DNA of 64,000 bases from Curtobacterium sp. GC_Cur_3 (GTDB lineage: Bacteria; Actinomycetota; Actinomycetes; Actinomycetales; Microbacteriaceae), in NCBI RefSeq assembly GCF_026544205.1, contig NZ_JALNUI010000019.1, positions 16,599 through 80,598 of the forward strand. Direction: 5' to 3'. Below are positions 54,314-62,726 of this stretch, in pieces (within the stretch, counting starts at the first letter, position 1; every line of letters begins with the position of its first letter). The position numbers were made by a program, and so were the translations under genes. The notes beneath the pieces are model-generated. The model did not search any database. It was not told the DNA's origin and saw only the letters and a program-made list of their open reading frames with translations.

Positions 54314-54916
54314 ATGCCCGTGTCCGCCGATCCCGATCTCCGTGCCCGCATCGTGGCCGCGGGGATCTTCGCGTACCGCGCCGCCGACTTCCACCAGGTC
54401 GGACCCGACGAGGTCGCCGTCCACGCCGACATCTCCATCGAGGAGTTCCGCCGCGTCTACCCGGTGTGGGAGCTCTTCATCGTGGCCGTCATCGACCGCT
54501 GGAACACCGCCACACAGCAGGCGCTGCGGTCGATCGGCGAGCGTGAGGGTGCCGTCGCCTACATCCGGGCCCGCCTCGAGACCGGTGAGGGCGACCCCGC
54601 GCTGGTCCGGCTGCACCTGGCGCTGTTGAGTGCCGCCTCCACGCCGGGGCACGCTGCTGCCGGGTGGTTCCGCAAGCAGTACACGTTGGCCTTCGAGGAC
54701 CTCACCGTGATGCTCGCCCGCGACGTCGTGATGGGGCGCGAGGCCCGTGGCACTGCCCCGCGACACAGTGCCGAACAGCTGCTCGCGCTGTACGAGGGCC
54801 TGCAGCTGCAGTCGTTGCTCCGCGACCAGTCGGACCTGCTCGCCGGGTACGACCGTGCCGTCGCGCGGATGCGTGTCGGGTGGGCGAACGGCCCGGTCGC
54901 ACAGCCGGCTCGCTAG
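54314..54916 (+). CDS. TetR-like transcriptional regulator
   Basis: A 200-aa protein with an N-terminal helix-turn-helix of TetR type (DFHQVGPDEVAVHADISIEE and FRRVYPVWELFIVAV, residues 24-60) and helical C-terminal domain. The recognition helix region lacks the usual FYxHF spelling (VYPVWEL), so the DNA target may be unusual. GGAG lies 9 bases before the ATG. The stop codon shares the sequence CTAG with the convergent acetyltransferase gene. Confidence 0.8.
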   Translation: MPVSADPDLRARIVAAGIFAYRAADFHQVGPDEVAVHADISIEEFRRVYPVWELFIVAVIDRWNTATQQALRSIGEREGAVAYIRARLETGEGDPALVRLHLALLSAASTPGHAAAGWFRKQYTLAFEDLTVMLARDVVMGREARGTAPRHSAEQLLALYEGLQLQSLLRDQSDLLAGYDRAVARMRVGWANGPVAQPAR

Positions 54917-55608
54917 CTGCCCTCGCGCTGGCCGTCGTCGCGCCGGTCGTCGTCGTGCTGGGTGCCGGCACGCTGGCCGTCGTCGCGCTGGAACTCCAGC
55001 CGCATCACGGACCGCCGGGTGGTCGGGTGCGTCACCTCGTGGAACCCCGCCGCGTCGAAGGCCGACCGCGGGCCGACGAACAGCTCGCCCCAGATGTCCT
55101 CGACCCCGGGCGCCAGTTCCATCGGGTAGCCCTCGACCGCGCGGGCCCCGTGCCGCCGGGCATGTTCCACGGCGCCCACGACCAACGCGTGGCTGACGCC
55201 CTGCCGCCGGAAGCCCTTCCGCACCACGAAGCAGGCGATCGCCCAGACGCCCTCGTCCGCACGGTCCTCCTGCCGTCCGGCCCACTGCACCCGGGTCTTC
55301 CGGAAGCGGACGAACGCCGGCCGCGGTTCCACCGCCGCCCAGCCCACCGGTTCGCCGTCGCGGTACGCCACGATCCCGGTCGTCTCCCGCGCCTCCGGGT
55401 CGTCGCACCCCGTCTCCGCCCGGAACCGCCGCGTCCGTTCCTCCACCGGCATGTCCGTGAAGGTCCGGTCGAAGGTCTTCAGCCACTGGCAGTGGCAGCG
55501 CGCCGGGTCGCCGCGCTCGCCGAACACACGGTCGAGGTCCTCCCACGGCACCTCGTTCGCCGGTCGGAACGTCGTCGCGTCGTCGTTGGTCGTCTCGCTC
55601 GTCGCCAT
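54913..55608 (-). CDS. GNAT-family N-acetyltransferase
   Basis: A 231-aa acetyltransferase. The acetyl-CoA-binding segment is VWAIACFVVRKGFRRQGVSHALV near residues 120-142 (RRQGV as the pyrophosphate loop). The substrate part has RCHCQWLKTF near the N-terminus. The last 25 residues repeat DDGQR (DDGQRAGTQHDDDRRDDGQR), coded by direct repeats of GCGCTGGCCGTCGTCGCGC-like sequence on the plus strand. The stop overlaps the TetR stop by two bases. Confidence 0.85.
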   Translation of the reverse strand: MATSETTNDDATTFRPANEVPWEDLDRVFGERGDPARCHCQWLKTFDRTFTDMPVEERTRRFRAETGCDDPEARETTGIVAYRDGEPVGWAAVEPRPAFVRFRKTRVQWAGRQEDRADEGVWAIACFVVRKGFRRQGVSHALVVGAVEHARRHGARAVEGYPMELAPGVEDIWGELFVGPRSAFDAAGFHEVTHPTTRRSVMRLEFQRDDGQRAGTQHDDDRRDDGQREGS

Positions 55609-55733
55609 GGGTGGGCCCTCCCGTCGCCGGATGGCGCTCAGGGTAGTCCCGCACCAGCGGCGGACGACAGCGCCGGACAGGAGGCTCGGCGCGGCACGCG
55701 TCCGCTCGTGCGGCTTCCTGGGATGGTCGGGTC

Positions 55734-56171
55734 ATGGAGTACACGGACTACGACACCCGGCTCGCGGCGTACGGCGTGGTCACACACGAGGGCCGGGTGC
55801 TGCTGGCGATGCAGCGCTTCCCCGAGGCCGGCACCTGGGCACTGCCCGGCGGAGGCGTCGAGTACGACGAAGGCGTCGAGCAGGCCGTCGTCCGCGAGTT
55901 CATGGAGGAGACCGGGTACGAGGTCGCCGTCGGGGGACTGCTCGGCGTGCGACACCACCTGGTGCCCGCGGAGCGTCGGATGCACGAGAACGGCCGACCG
56001 ATGAAGGCCGTGCAGGTCGTGTTCCGCGTCCGGATCACCGGCGGTGCCCTGCGGAACGAGGCCGACGGCTCGACCGAGCGGGCGGACTGGATCCCGATCG
56101 CCGAGCTCCCGCACCATCGACACGGTCTCGTCGTGCCGATCGCACTCGGGTGGGCGGGCGCGCTCAGCTGA
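55734..56171 (+). CDS. Nudix hydrolase
   Basis: A 145-aa pyrophosphohydrolase. The Nudix box is complete: GGGVEYDEGVEQAVVREF continuing MEETGYEV, at residues 40-65, with the metal-binding REFMEE glutamates. The substrate (nucleoside diphosphate derivative) cannot be told. It converges with the VOC gene across a family A palindrome. Confidence 0.9.
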   Translation: MEYTDYDTRLAAYGVVTHEGRVLLAMQRFPEAGTWALPGGGVEYDEGVEQAVVREFMEETGYEVAVGGLLGVRHHLVPAERRMHENGRPMKAVQVVFRVRITGGALRNEADGSTERADWIPIAELPHHRHGLVVPIALGWAGALS

Positions 56172-56213
56172 CCCGCGCCGCCGCGGCCGGCGCCGGTGGT
56201 TGGTCCCAGCGGT

Positions 56214-56269
56214 GAGATCGCAGTTGGTGTCGGGTGAGCGCTGTCCGAGGCGACACGAAGTGCGATCTC
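56214..56269. repeat. Family A palindrome, distant copy 5
   Basis: A 56-nt element beginning GAGATCGCAGTTGGTGTCGG, the same length and arms as the four copies at 8.5-9.3 kb. It lies between the convergent Nudix and VOC genes, 42 bases after one stop and 21 before the other, in a terminator position. Confidence 0.85.
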
Positions 56270-56290
56270 AGCGTCAGCACCGACTGCCGG

Positions 56291-56662
56291 TCACTCCGCG
56301 ATGACGCTGAAGACGTTGCCGGAGGGGTCGGTGAACCAGGCGATGAGCGGGCCGCCCTTGCGGTTCACGCCCTTCGCGTCGGTCATGCCCTCGTACTGCA
56401 GGAACGTCACGCCCTTCGCGGTGAGCTCGTCGACCGCGGCGTCGACGTCGGGCACGGGGAAGTTGAGCACCGTGAAGGCCGCGGGCTCGTGCGCCGGACC
56501 CTTCGGGTAGGCCAACACCCACCTGCCGCCGCCGAGCTGGAGTGCGAGCATGCCGTGGTCCTCGGTGACCTCGAGCCCGAGGACGTCCTCGTAGAAGGCC
56601 CTCGCCTCGGCCGGGTCCCGGACGGAGAACCCGCTGAACGCCTTCGTCGCGTCGATCGTCAT
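56291..56662 (-). CDS. Glyoxalase/bleomycin resistance (VOC) family protein
   Basis: A 123-aa VOC-fold protein. It opens [20 protein letters not shown], has an inner repeat [20 protein letters not shown], and ends [15 protein letters not shown] with the usual metal-ligand Glu region. The function in the family ranges from isomerases to drug binding; none is indicated here. AGGAG lies 12 bases before the ATG. It is divergent from the P-loop kinase gene, with starts 34 bases apart. Confidence 0.85.
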   Translation of the reverse strand: MTIDATKAFSGFSVRDPAEARAFYEDVLGLEVTEDHGMLALQLGGGRWVLAYPKGPAHEPAAFTVLNFPVPDVDAAVDELTAKGVTFLQYEGMTDAKGVNRKGGPLIAWFTDPSGNVFSVIAE

Positions 56663-56695
56663 GCCGACAGTGAACTCCTCTGGGAGGATGAGTGC

Positions 56696-57334
56696 GTGCG
56701 CACGGAGGGAACGGTCGACGACGCCGTCCGACGCGCGGTCGAGCTCGCCGCGTCCGGTGAGCGCGTCGTGCTCGGGATCGCGGGAGCCCCCGGCGCGGGC
56801 AAGTCGACCCTGGCCCGCCGTGTGGTCGTCGCCGTCGACGAGCACTTCGGCGTCGGCACCGCCGTGCAGGTGCCCATGGACGGCTTCCACCTGTCGAACG
56901 GCGCACTCGACCGCCTCGGCCGGCATGACCGGAAGGGCGCGATCGACACCTTCGACGCCGACGGGTACGTCGCCCTGGTCCGCCGACTCGTCCTCGCCGA
57001 CGAACCCGTCGTGTGGGCCCCCGACTTCGACCGCCGCGTCGACGAGCCCGTCGCCGGCAGCATCGCCGTGCCGCGGGACGCCCGTCTCGTGGTGTCCGAG
57101 GGCAACTACCTGCTCGACGAGTCCGCACCCTGGGACGCGCTGTCGGACCTGTTCACCGAGACCTGGTTCTGCACGGTCGACGACGGGGTCCGGGTCGACC
57201 GCCTCGTCGGTCGGCACATGCGGCACGGCCGTGACCACGAAGCGGCACGCTCCTGGGCGGTGGAGGTCGACGGCGTGAACGCCGAACGGGTCGCTGCCAC
57301 GGTGAGCCGAGCCTCCCGGATCGTCCGGACCTGA
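56696..57334 (+). CDS. Uridine-kinase-like P-loop nucleoside/sugar kinase
   Basis: A 212-aa kinase of the phosphoribulokinase/uridine kinase superfamily. Walker A is [12 protein letters not shown] at residues 28-39; then [17 protein letters not shown], the FDRRVDEP segment and [15 protein letters not shown] [12 protein letters not shown] lid with [16 protein letters not shown] follows. This YggC/FrcK-like branch often phosphorylates fructose or nucleosides; the substrate is not clear. GTG start with GGGAGG 8 bases upstream. The 3' end carries GAGCCGAGCCTCCCGG, a piece of the family B repeat. Confidence 0.85.
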   Translation: MRTEGTVDDAVRRAVELAASGERVVLGIAGAPGAGKSTLARRVVVAVDEHFGVGTAVQVPMDGFHLSNGALDRLGRHDRKGAIDTFDADGYVALVRRLVLADEPVVWAPDFDRRVDEPVAGSIAVPRDARLVVSEGNYLLDESAPWDALSDLFTETWFCTVDDGVRVDRLVGRHMRHGRDHEAARSWAVEVDGVNAERVAATVSRASRIVRT

Positions 57335-57376
57335 CCCCCTGCGGGCCGCGACCCGCGCCACACGACAGGAGCCACC

Positions 57377-58210
57377 ATGACCATCGCCATCACCGGCGCG
57401 ACCGGCAACATCGGCGGCGCCGTCGCCCGCGCGCTCGCCGCGGACGGCGTGCCGTTCCGGATGGTCGTCCGCGACCCCGCCCGTGCACCGGAGCTGCCGG
57501 ACACCGACGTCAGGACGGCGACGTTCGCAGACGCCGACGCGTCGCGGGCAGCGCTCGAGGGCGTCGACCTGCTGCTCATGGTCTCGGGCGCGGAGGCCAA
57601 GGACCGGCTGGAGCAGCACCGGACCTTCGTGACGGCGGCGGCGAACGCGGGTGTGCGGCACGTCGTCTACACGTCCTTCATGGGCGCGGCGGAGGACGCC
57701 ACCTTCACGCTCGGACGCGACCACTGGGCCACCGAGCAGGCGATCCGCACGACCGACATGGCGCACACGTTCCTGCGGGACAGCTTCTACCTGGACTTCG
57801 TCGAGGACCTGGTCGGCGAGGACGGCGTCATTCGCGGTCCGGCGGGCGACGGCGCGATGGCAGCGGTCGCGCGGGCGGACGTCGCGCGCGTGGCGACGGC
57901 CGTGCTCCGGGACCCGGCGGCGCACCTCGACCGGACGTACGACCTGACGGGGCCGGCGGCGATCACGCTCGCGAAGGCCGCGTCCATCGTCAGCGATGCG
58001 CGCGGTCGTGCCGTGCGATACCAGCCGGAGACGCTGGAGGAGGCCTACGCCTCGCGGGCGCGGTGGAACCCGGAGCCGTGGCAGGCGGACGCGTGGGTCA
58101 GCACGTACAGGGCGATCGCGGAGGGGGCGCTCGCGCGGGTCACGGGCGACGTCGAGCGTGTGACGGGTCGGGCGCCGATGTCGTTGCGGGATGTGCTGCG
58201 CGCGGGGTGA
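57377..58210 (+). CDS. NmrA-like/azoreductase-type NAD(P)H-binding SDR
   Basis: A 277-aa atypical SDR. The N-terminal motif is [20 protein letters not shown]. The conserved [20 protein letters not shown] and [11 protein letters not shown] are typical of the quinone-reductase-like (QorB/NmrA) group. It has no Tyr-x-x-x-Lys. A likely role is NAD(P)H-dependent quinone reduction or redox sensing. AGGAG lies 6 bases before the ATG. It is 42 bases after the P-loop kinase gene and may be cotranscribed. Confidence 0.85.
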   Translation: MTIAITGATGNIGGAVARALAADGVPFRMVVRDPARAPELPDTDVRTATFADADASRAALEGVDLLLMVSGAEAKDRLEQHRTFVTAAANAGVRHVVYTSFMGAAEDATFTLGRDHWATEQAIRTTDMAHTFLRDSFYLDFVEDLVGEDGVIRGPAGDGAMAAVARADVARVATAVLRDPAAHLDRTYDLTGPAAITLAKAASIVSDARGRAVRYQPETLEEAYASRARWNPEPWQADAWVSTYRAIAEGALARVTGDVERVTGRAPMSLRDVLRAG

Positions 58211-58280
58211 CGCTGCGCGCGCGTCCTCGGCGGAGCCGTTCCTGGCGGGTACTCGCTGCCCCGTGCGTTCCCGGCGGTGC

Positions 58281-58340
58281 GTTCCTTCCCACATCGCGTG
58301 CAGTGGGAAGTCGATTCGCGCGTGATGGGTCGGAAGGAAC
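58281..58340. repeat. Family D inverted repeat, copy 1
   Basis: GTTCCTTCC (58281-58289) and GGAAGGAAC (58332-58340) enclose a 42-base loop, followed by GCGCGATTCGACCCGCTACGCG. The same arrangement occurs at 60490-60549. It lies between the convergent NmrA-like and MFS genes. Confidence 0.75.
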
Positions 58341-58393
58341 GACCTGCAACGCGCGATTCGACCCGCTACGCGGCGTTCAGCTCGCTGCGCGGG

Positions 58394-59650
58394 TCAGGGC
58401 ACCCGGCGCGCGGCGAGGGTGCCGACCACGCCGAGGACCAGCACCGCGACGAGCACGACGAGCAGCGGTGCCGTCCAGTCCCCGGTCGCCCCGTGGAGCG
58501 CGCCGGCGACGATCGGGCCCGCGGACCCGAGCAGGTACCCGCCGCCCTGCACGAATGCCGACATCCGGCGGGCGTCGTCGTCGTTCGAGACGAGCCGCAC
58601 GATGATGATGAAGATCACCGTGATGCCGCCGCCCTGGGCAGCACCGCCGAGGATCGACCACAGCAGCCACAGCTGCGGCGCGAACAGCAGCCCGAGGGGC
58701 ATCGCGAGCCACAGGGTCCCGACGAGCGACAGGATCGCCCTCGGCCGCCAGCGGGCGGCGAGCACCGGGACACCGAGCGCCCCGACGACCGCGAGGATCT
58801 GGAACACCGACGAGCTCGCCCCGGACGACGCCTTCGAGAAGCCGATCTCGTCGTGCAGCAGCGTCGGGATCCAGGCGGTCAGGGCGTAGTACGAGAAGGC
58901 CTGTCCACCGAAGGCGAACGTCAGCCCGATCGTCACCCAGCGGGTCGGGCGGACGACGGAGACCCGGGTCGGCGCAGTCGTGGTGCGGACGGCGCCGGTG
59001 TCGAGCACCTGGTCGATCGGCCCGGTCACTGGCAGCGGTTCGACGACCGCACCCGAGCGCGGGCCGAGCCAGGCGGCACGCGCGCCCACGGTGTACGTCC
59101 AGGCGAGGCCGGCGATCAGGGCGAACACCCCCCACAGGGCGATGGCGACCGGCCAGCCCCACAGGTCGGCGATCGGAGCGGTGCCGAGCGAGGTCGTCAT
59201 CGACCCCACGTTGAGCGCCGACGTGTAGACGCCGGTGACGATCCCGACGCGTTCCGGTGAGGTGTCGCGGCGGATGACCACCGGGACGACGACGTTGCCG
59301 ATCGTGATGCCGATGCCGATCACCGCGGTGCCGACGAGCAGCGCGGCGGCACTCGGCAGCGACCGGATCACCGTGCCCACGAGCACGACGACGAGCGACA
59401 GCGACACCGCCCGCTCCGGGGTGGCCTTCGCGATCACCCAGCTCGCGAGCGGCGTCGCGAGGGCGAAGCAGAGCACGGGGATCGTCGTGAGCAGCCCCGC
59501 GACGGTGGTGGTGAGCCCGAGGTCCATCCGGACGTCCCCGATGACCGGAGCCGGCGCGACGATCGGCCCGCGGAAGTTCAGCGCGACCAGGACGATCGCG
59601 ACCGGCAGGACCCAGCCCGCGCGGCGGACCAGCTCCCCCCTGGCGCTCAC
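58394..59650 (-). CDS. MFS transporter, CynX/NimT-like
   Basis: A 418-aa permease with about 12 membrane helices. It starts VLPVAIVLVALNFRGPIVAP and has GTAVIGIGITIGNVVVPVVI and RRDTSPERVGIVTGVYTSAL, typical of the cyanate/nitroimidazole (CynX) group of efflux or uptake carriers. The substrate is unknown. GTG start overlaps the HAD phosphatase stop by 4 bases, so the two are coupled; the longer frame upstream is a shadow. Confidence 0.87.
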   Translation of the reverse strand: MSARGELVRRAGWVLPVAIVLVALNFRGPIVAPAPVIGDVRMDLGLTTTVAGLLTTIPVLCFALATPLASWVIAKATPERAVSLSLVVVLVGTVIRSLPSAAALLVGTAVIGIGITIGNVVVPVVIRRDTSPERVGIVTGVYTSALNVGSMTTSLGTAPIADLWGWPVAIALWGVFALIAGLAWTYTVGARAAWLGPRSGAVVEPLPVTGPIDQVLDTGAVRTTTAPTRVSVVRPTRWVTIGLTFAFGGQAFSYYALTAWIPTLLHDEIGFSKASSGASSSVFQILAVVGALGVPVLAARWRPRAILSLVGTLWLAMPLGLLFAPQLWLLWSILGGAAQGGGITVIFIIIVRLVSNDDDARRMSAFVQGGGYLLGSAGPIVAGALHGATGDWTAPLLVVLVAVLVLGVVGTLAARRVP

Positions 59651-60396
59651 GCGCGGCCGGCGAGGTCGGCGGCGGACGTCCCGGCAGTGCCAGAGCCGGC
59701 AGCGCCAGAGCCGGCAGCGTGCGGCCCGGCAGCGTCCGACCCTGGCAGCAGGATCGGCAGCAGGTCGAGCGGCGTGGCGGCGGTCGCGATGGTGCCGACG
59801 GCCTCCTCGGGGGAGCCGTAGCCCCACTCGGCGAAGACGACGGGCACACCGTGCACCGCGGCGCCCTCGACGTCGTGCAGTCGGTCGCCGACGAGCACCG
59901 GTCGGCTGATGTCGAACCCGCGGGCGTCGAGGCGCTTGAGTGCTTCCTCGACGACGTCGGCCTTCGAGGACCGGACCTCGTCGTCGCTCGCACCCGTGAT
60001 CACGTCGATGTCCCCGACGAGTCCGTAGTGGTCGAGGATGTACGTCGCCGGGGTCTCGGGCTTGCTCGTCGCCGTCGAGATCGGCAGCCCCGCCTGGTGC
60101 AGGGTGCGGAGCACGACGTCGATGCCCTCGAACATCCGGGAGTCGAGCGCCCCGTGCGAGAAGTAGTGCTCGCGGTACACGGCGAGGGTGCGGTCGGCGA
60201 GCTCGTCGTCCATGCCCATCGCGATGTGGAAGGTGTCGAGGATCGGCGGACCGACGAACGACATCATCGTCGCGTGGTCGGGGACGGGCACTCCGACCTG
60301 GCGGAACGTGTACGTCAGGCTCTCGAGGATGCCCGGCGCCGAGTCGCTGATGGTGCCGTCGAGGTCGAAGAGGATGGCGCTGAACGGGCTGGTCAT
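59647..60396 (-). CDS. HAD-superfamily phosphatase (phosphoglycolate phosphatase-like)
   Basis: A 249-aa hydrolase. Motif I is LFDLDGTISD (Asp nucleophile at residue 11), motif II is in STATSK, and motif III/IV is SSKADVVEEAL with VLVGDRLHDVEGA. The cap has FVGPPILDTFH. The last 35 residues are a repetitive Ala/Gly/Ser tail (AAGSGAAGSGTAGTSAAD) coded by 15-21 base direct repeats. TAGGCT lies 9 bases before the ATG at 60396. Confidence 0.9.
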   Translation of the reverse strand: MTSPFSAILFDLDGTISDSAPGILESLTYTFRQVGVPVPDHATMMSFVGPPILDTFHIAMGMDDELADRTLAVYREHYFSHGALDSRMFEGIDVVLRTLHQAGLPISTATSKPETPATYILDHYGLVGDIDVITGASDDEVRSSKADVVEEALKRLDARGFDISRPVLVGDRLHDVEGAAVHGVPVVFAEWGYGSPEEAVGTIATAATPLDLLPILLPGSDAAGPHAAGSGAAGSGTAGTSAADLAGRA

Positions 60397-60489
60397 GTCA
60401 GGACCAGCCTAACCGGGGCGGTGAAGTCGATCGTCAGCGGGGCGTGACGGGCGCTGCGGAGCCGGGCCGAGCCTCCTGGCCGGTGGGGT

Positions 60490-60549
60490 GTTCCTTCCCA
60501 TGACGGGCGCGCTGGCAGGTGGGTTCGCGCGTTGCGGGTCAGAAGGAAC
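60490..60549. repeat. Family D inverted repeat, copy 2
   Basis: GTTCCTTC and GAAGGAAC around a 44-base loop, followed by GCGCGATTCGACCCGCTACGCG as in copy 1 and a further CTACGCGCGCG. It lies between the HAD gene and the nucS stop. The stretch 60397-60630 holds repeats and the HAD promoter but no gene. Confidence 0.75.
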
Positions 60550-60630
60550 GACCGCCTACGCGCGATTCGACCCGCTACGCGCGGAACGACCCTCTACGCG
60601 CGCGAAGACCCCCGGCAGGACGAACCCACC

Positions 60631-61326
60631 TCAGAACAGGCGGGTGTGCCCGCCCTCGATGCCGCGCATCGCGTCGTAGTCGAGCACCAGCACGCGGATG
60701 CCGCGGTCCTCGGCGAGGGTGCGGGCCTGCGGCGCCACCGTCTGCGCCGCGAGCACGCCCTGCACCGGACGCAGCATCGGGTCGCGGTTCATCAGCTCGA
60801 GGTAGCGCGTGAGCTGCTCGACCGCGTCGATGTTGGCGTTCCGCTTCATCTCCACGGCGACGCTCGCACCGGCGTCGTCCCGCGCCAGGATGTCGACCGG
60901 TCCGATGGCGGTCATGTACTCGCGGCGGACCAGCGTGTGCCCGTCGCCGAGGAGCTCGATCTGCTCGGACAGGAGCTGCTGCAGGTGGGCCTCGACCCCG
61001 TCCTTGACCAGGCCTGGGTCGACGCCGAGGTCGTGGGTCTGGTCGGCGATGACCTCGTGGATGCTGACGACGAGCTTGTCCTGGGTCTTCTTCTGCGTGA
61101 CCGTCCAGACCTGCTCGATGCCTGCCGAGGCCTGGTCCTCGGAGGGCTCGCCGATCTCGATCGAGCACGGCGGGCTCATCCAGTTCAGCGGTTTGTAGCT
61201 GCCGCCGTCCGAGTGGACGAGCAGCGAGCCGTCCGCCTTGAGCATGAGGAGCCGGGTCGCGAGGGGCAGGTGAGCCGCGAGGCGACCGGCGTAGTCGACG
61301 GAGCAACGGGCGATGACGAGACGCAC
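60631..61326 (-). CDS. nucS: Mismatch-specific endonuclease NucS/EndoMS
   Basis: A 231-aa endonuclease that replaces MutS-MutL mismatch repair in actinobacteria. The N-terminal dimer domain begins [16 protein letters not shown]; the nuclease domain has GPVDILARD (Asp), SVAVEMKRN (Glu and Lys) and QLTRYLELM. The C-terminus ends GGHTRLF, the kind of short tail used for the beta clamp. GTG at 61326 lies 6 bases after a TAGGCT hexamer. Confidence 0.95.
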   Translation of the reverse strand: MRLVIARCSVDYAGRLAAHLPLATRLLMLKADGSLLVHSDGGSYKPLNWMSPPCSIEIGEPSEDQASAGIEQVWTVTQKKTQDKLVVSIHEVIADQTHDLGVDPGLVKDGVEAHLQQLLSEQIELLGDGHTLVRREYMTAIGPVDILARDDAGASVAVEMKRNANIDAVEQLTRYLELMNRDPMLRPVQGVLAAQTVAPQARTLAEDRGIRVLVLDYDAMRGIEGGHTRLF

Positions 61327-61332
61327 CCGGGA

Positions 61333-61338
61333 AGCCTA
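61333..61338 (-). promoter_or_regulatory. Candidate -10 of nucS
   Basis: TAGGCT on the minus strand, exactly 6 bases before the GTG start. It also overlaps the stop of the upstream MFS gene. Confidence 0.45.
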
Positions 61339-62673
61339 ACGGGCGTCGCGTCGCGCTCCGCTCGCGCTGGTCGCGTCGGTCTGGTTCGTCGCGTCCGTCG
61401 CGTGGGTCCCGTCGGTCTCGTGGGTTCCGGCCAGGAGGCTCGGGCCGGCCCCGGTGGTCCCGGTCGCCTCCGGCGTCCGCTCGCGGGCCGCACCGGATGC
61501 CAGACCCGCCGCGATGATGAACACGAACACGATGAGCAGGCCGTGGAGCAGGCCGAAGTGCTCACCGACGAGGCCGATGATCGGCGGGCCGGCGAGGAAC
61601 GCGACGTAGCCGATGGTGGCCACGGCGCTGACGCGGGCGGCCGCGGTACGGGGGTCGTCAGCGGCGGCGGACATGCCCATCGGGAAGCCGAGCGACGCCC
61701 CGAGGCCCCACAGCACCACGCCGACGATCGCCAGCGGCACGCTCGGCACGAAGATCAGCATGCCGAGGCCCACGACGGCCACCGCGGCGCTCGCACGGAG
61801 CACGGGGACGCGGCCGAACCGGTCGATGAGGGGACTGCCGGCGACGCGGCCCGCGGTCATCGCGGCGAGGAACACGGTGAGGACGGCCGAGCCGCCGTCG
61901 TTCTCCAGCCCGTGGCCGTCGATCATCGCGAGGGGCAGCCAGTCGTTCGCGGAGCCCTCGGCCAGGGCCATGCCGAGCACGATCACGCCGATGAGCAGCG
62001 TCGACGGCTGCCGCCAGACGGCCCAGCGCGAGACGGGGAGCGGCACGGGGCTGGTGTCGGTGGCCTCGGCCGGGGCGACCCGCTCGTCGCCGAACCAGCG
62101 GACGGCGGTGAGCATCGCGAGGCTCGTGAGGATGCCGAGGACGATGAAGTGCAGGGCGACCGGGACCTCGAGCCGCTCGGCCAGGGAACCGAGGCCGGCG
62201 CCGGCGAGCGTTCCGAGGCTGAACGCGGCGTGGAAGAGCGGCATGATCGTGCGGCCGCCGAGCCGTTCGGCCGTGGCGCCCGTCACGTTCATCGACACGT
62301 CGCACAGCCCGTTGCCGAACCCGAACGCGATGAGGCTGATCCAGATCGCCGCGAATCCCCAGCCCAGGCTGACCGAGATGCCGGCCATCACGAGCCCGAG
62401 CGCCAGGCAGGCGGCGGCGATCTGCACGCCGCGCTTGGCCCCGAGCTTCCCCACGATGTGCCCGGCGAAGGTCAGGCCGGCGATCGACCCGACGCTCATC
62501 CCGACGACGAGCAGCCCCATCGTCAGGGTGCTGGCGCTGAGCTCGTCGCGCACGCTGGGGATGCGCCCTAGCCAGGTGGCGATGTCGAGCCCCGAGAGCG
62601 TGAACACCACGAACACGGCGTTGCGCCACGCTCGGGTGCTCGGTGCGGTCGTGATGGCGGACGCCGTCGTCAT
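61336..62673 (-). CDS. MFS transporter (sugar/efflux type)
   Basis: A 445-aa permease with about 12 helices. The N-terminal motif is FVVFTLSGLDIATWLGRIPSVRD and later segments include GTLAGAGLGSLAERLEVPVA and GFPMGMSAAADDP, typical of FucP/YbjJ-like proteins of sugar-regulated operons. The last 30 residues are Thr/Ala/Asp-rich repeats (THETDGTHATDATNQTDAT). ATG at 62673 with GGAAG upstream. It is divergent from a LacI-family gene that very likely controls it. Confidence 0.87.
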   Translation of the reverse strand: MTTASAITTAPSTRAWRNAVFVVFTLSGLDIATWLGRIPSVRDELSASTLTMGLLVVGMSVGSIAGLTFAGHIVGKLGAKRGVQIAAACLALGLVMAGISVSLGWGFAAIWISLIAFGFGNGLCDVSMNVTGATAERLGGRTIMPLFHAAFSLGTLAGAGLGSLAERLEVPVALHFIVLGILTSLAMLTAVRWFGDERVAPAEATDTSPVPLPVSRWAVWRQPSTLLIGVIVLGMALAEGSANDWLPLAMIDGHGLENDGGSAVLTVFLAAMTAGRVAGSPLIDRFGRVPVLRASAAVAVVGLGMLIFVPSVPLAIVGVVLWGLGASLGFPMGMSAAADDPRTAAARVSAVATIGYVAFLAGPPIIGLVGEHFGLLHGLLIVFVFIIAAGLASGAARERTPEATGTTGAGPSLLAGTHETDGTHATDATNQTDATSASGARRDAR

Positions 62674-62684
62674 GGTGCTTCCGA

Positions 62685-62698
62685 TCGAATCGATTCGA
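62685..62698. promoter_or_regulatory. LacI-type operator palindrome
   Basis: A perfect 14-nt palindrome TCGAATCGATTCGA with a central CG, in the 53-base gap between the divergent MFS and LacI genes. Position and symmetry fit an operator for the adjacent LacI protein. Confidence 0.7.
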
Positions 62699-62712
62699 GT
62701 GTGGTTCTCCGA

Positions 62713-62718
62713 TACGCT
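62713..62718 (+). promoter_or_regulatory. Candidate -10 of the LacI gene
   Basis: TACGCT, 8 bases before the ATG at 62727, giving a very short or absent leader. Confidence 0.4.
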
Positions 62719-62726
62719 AACCGGCG

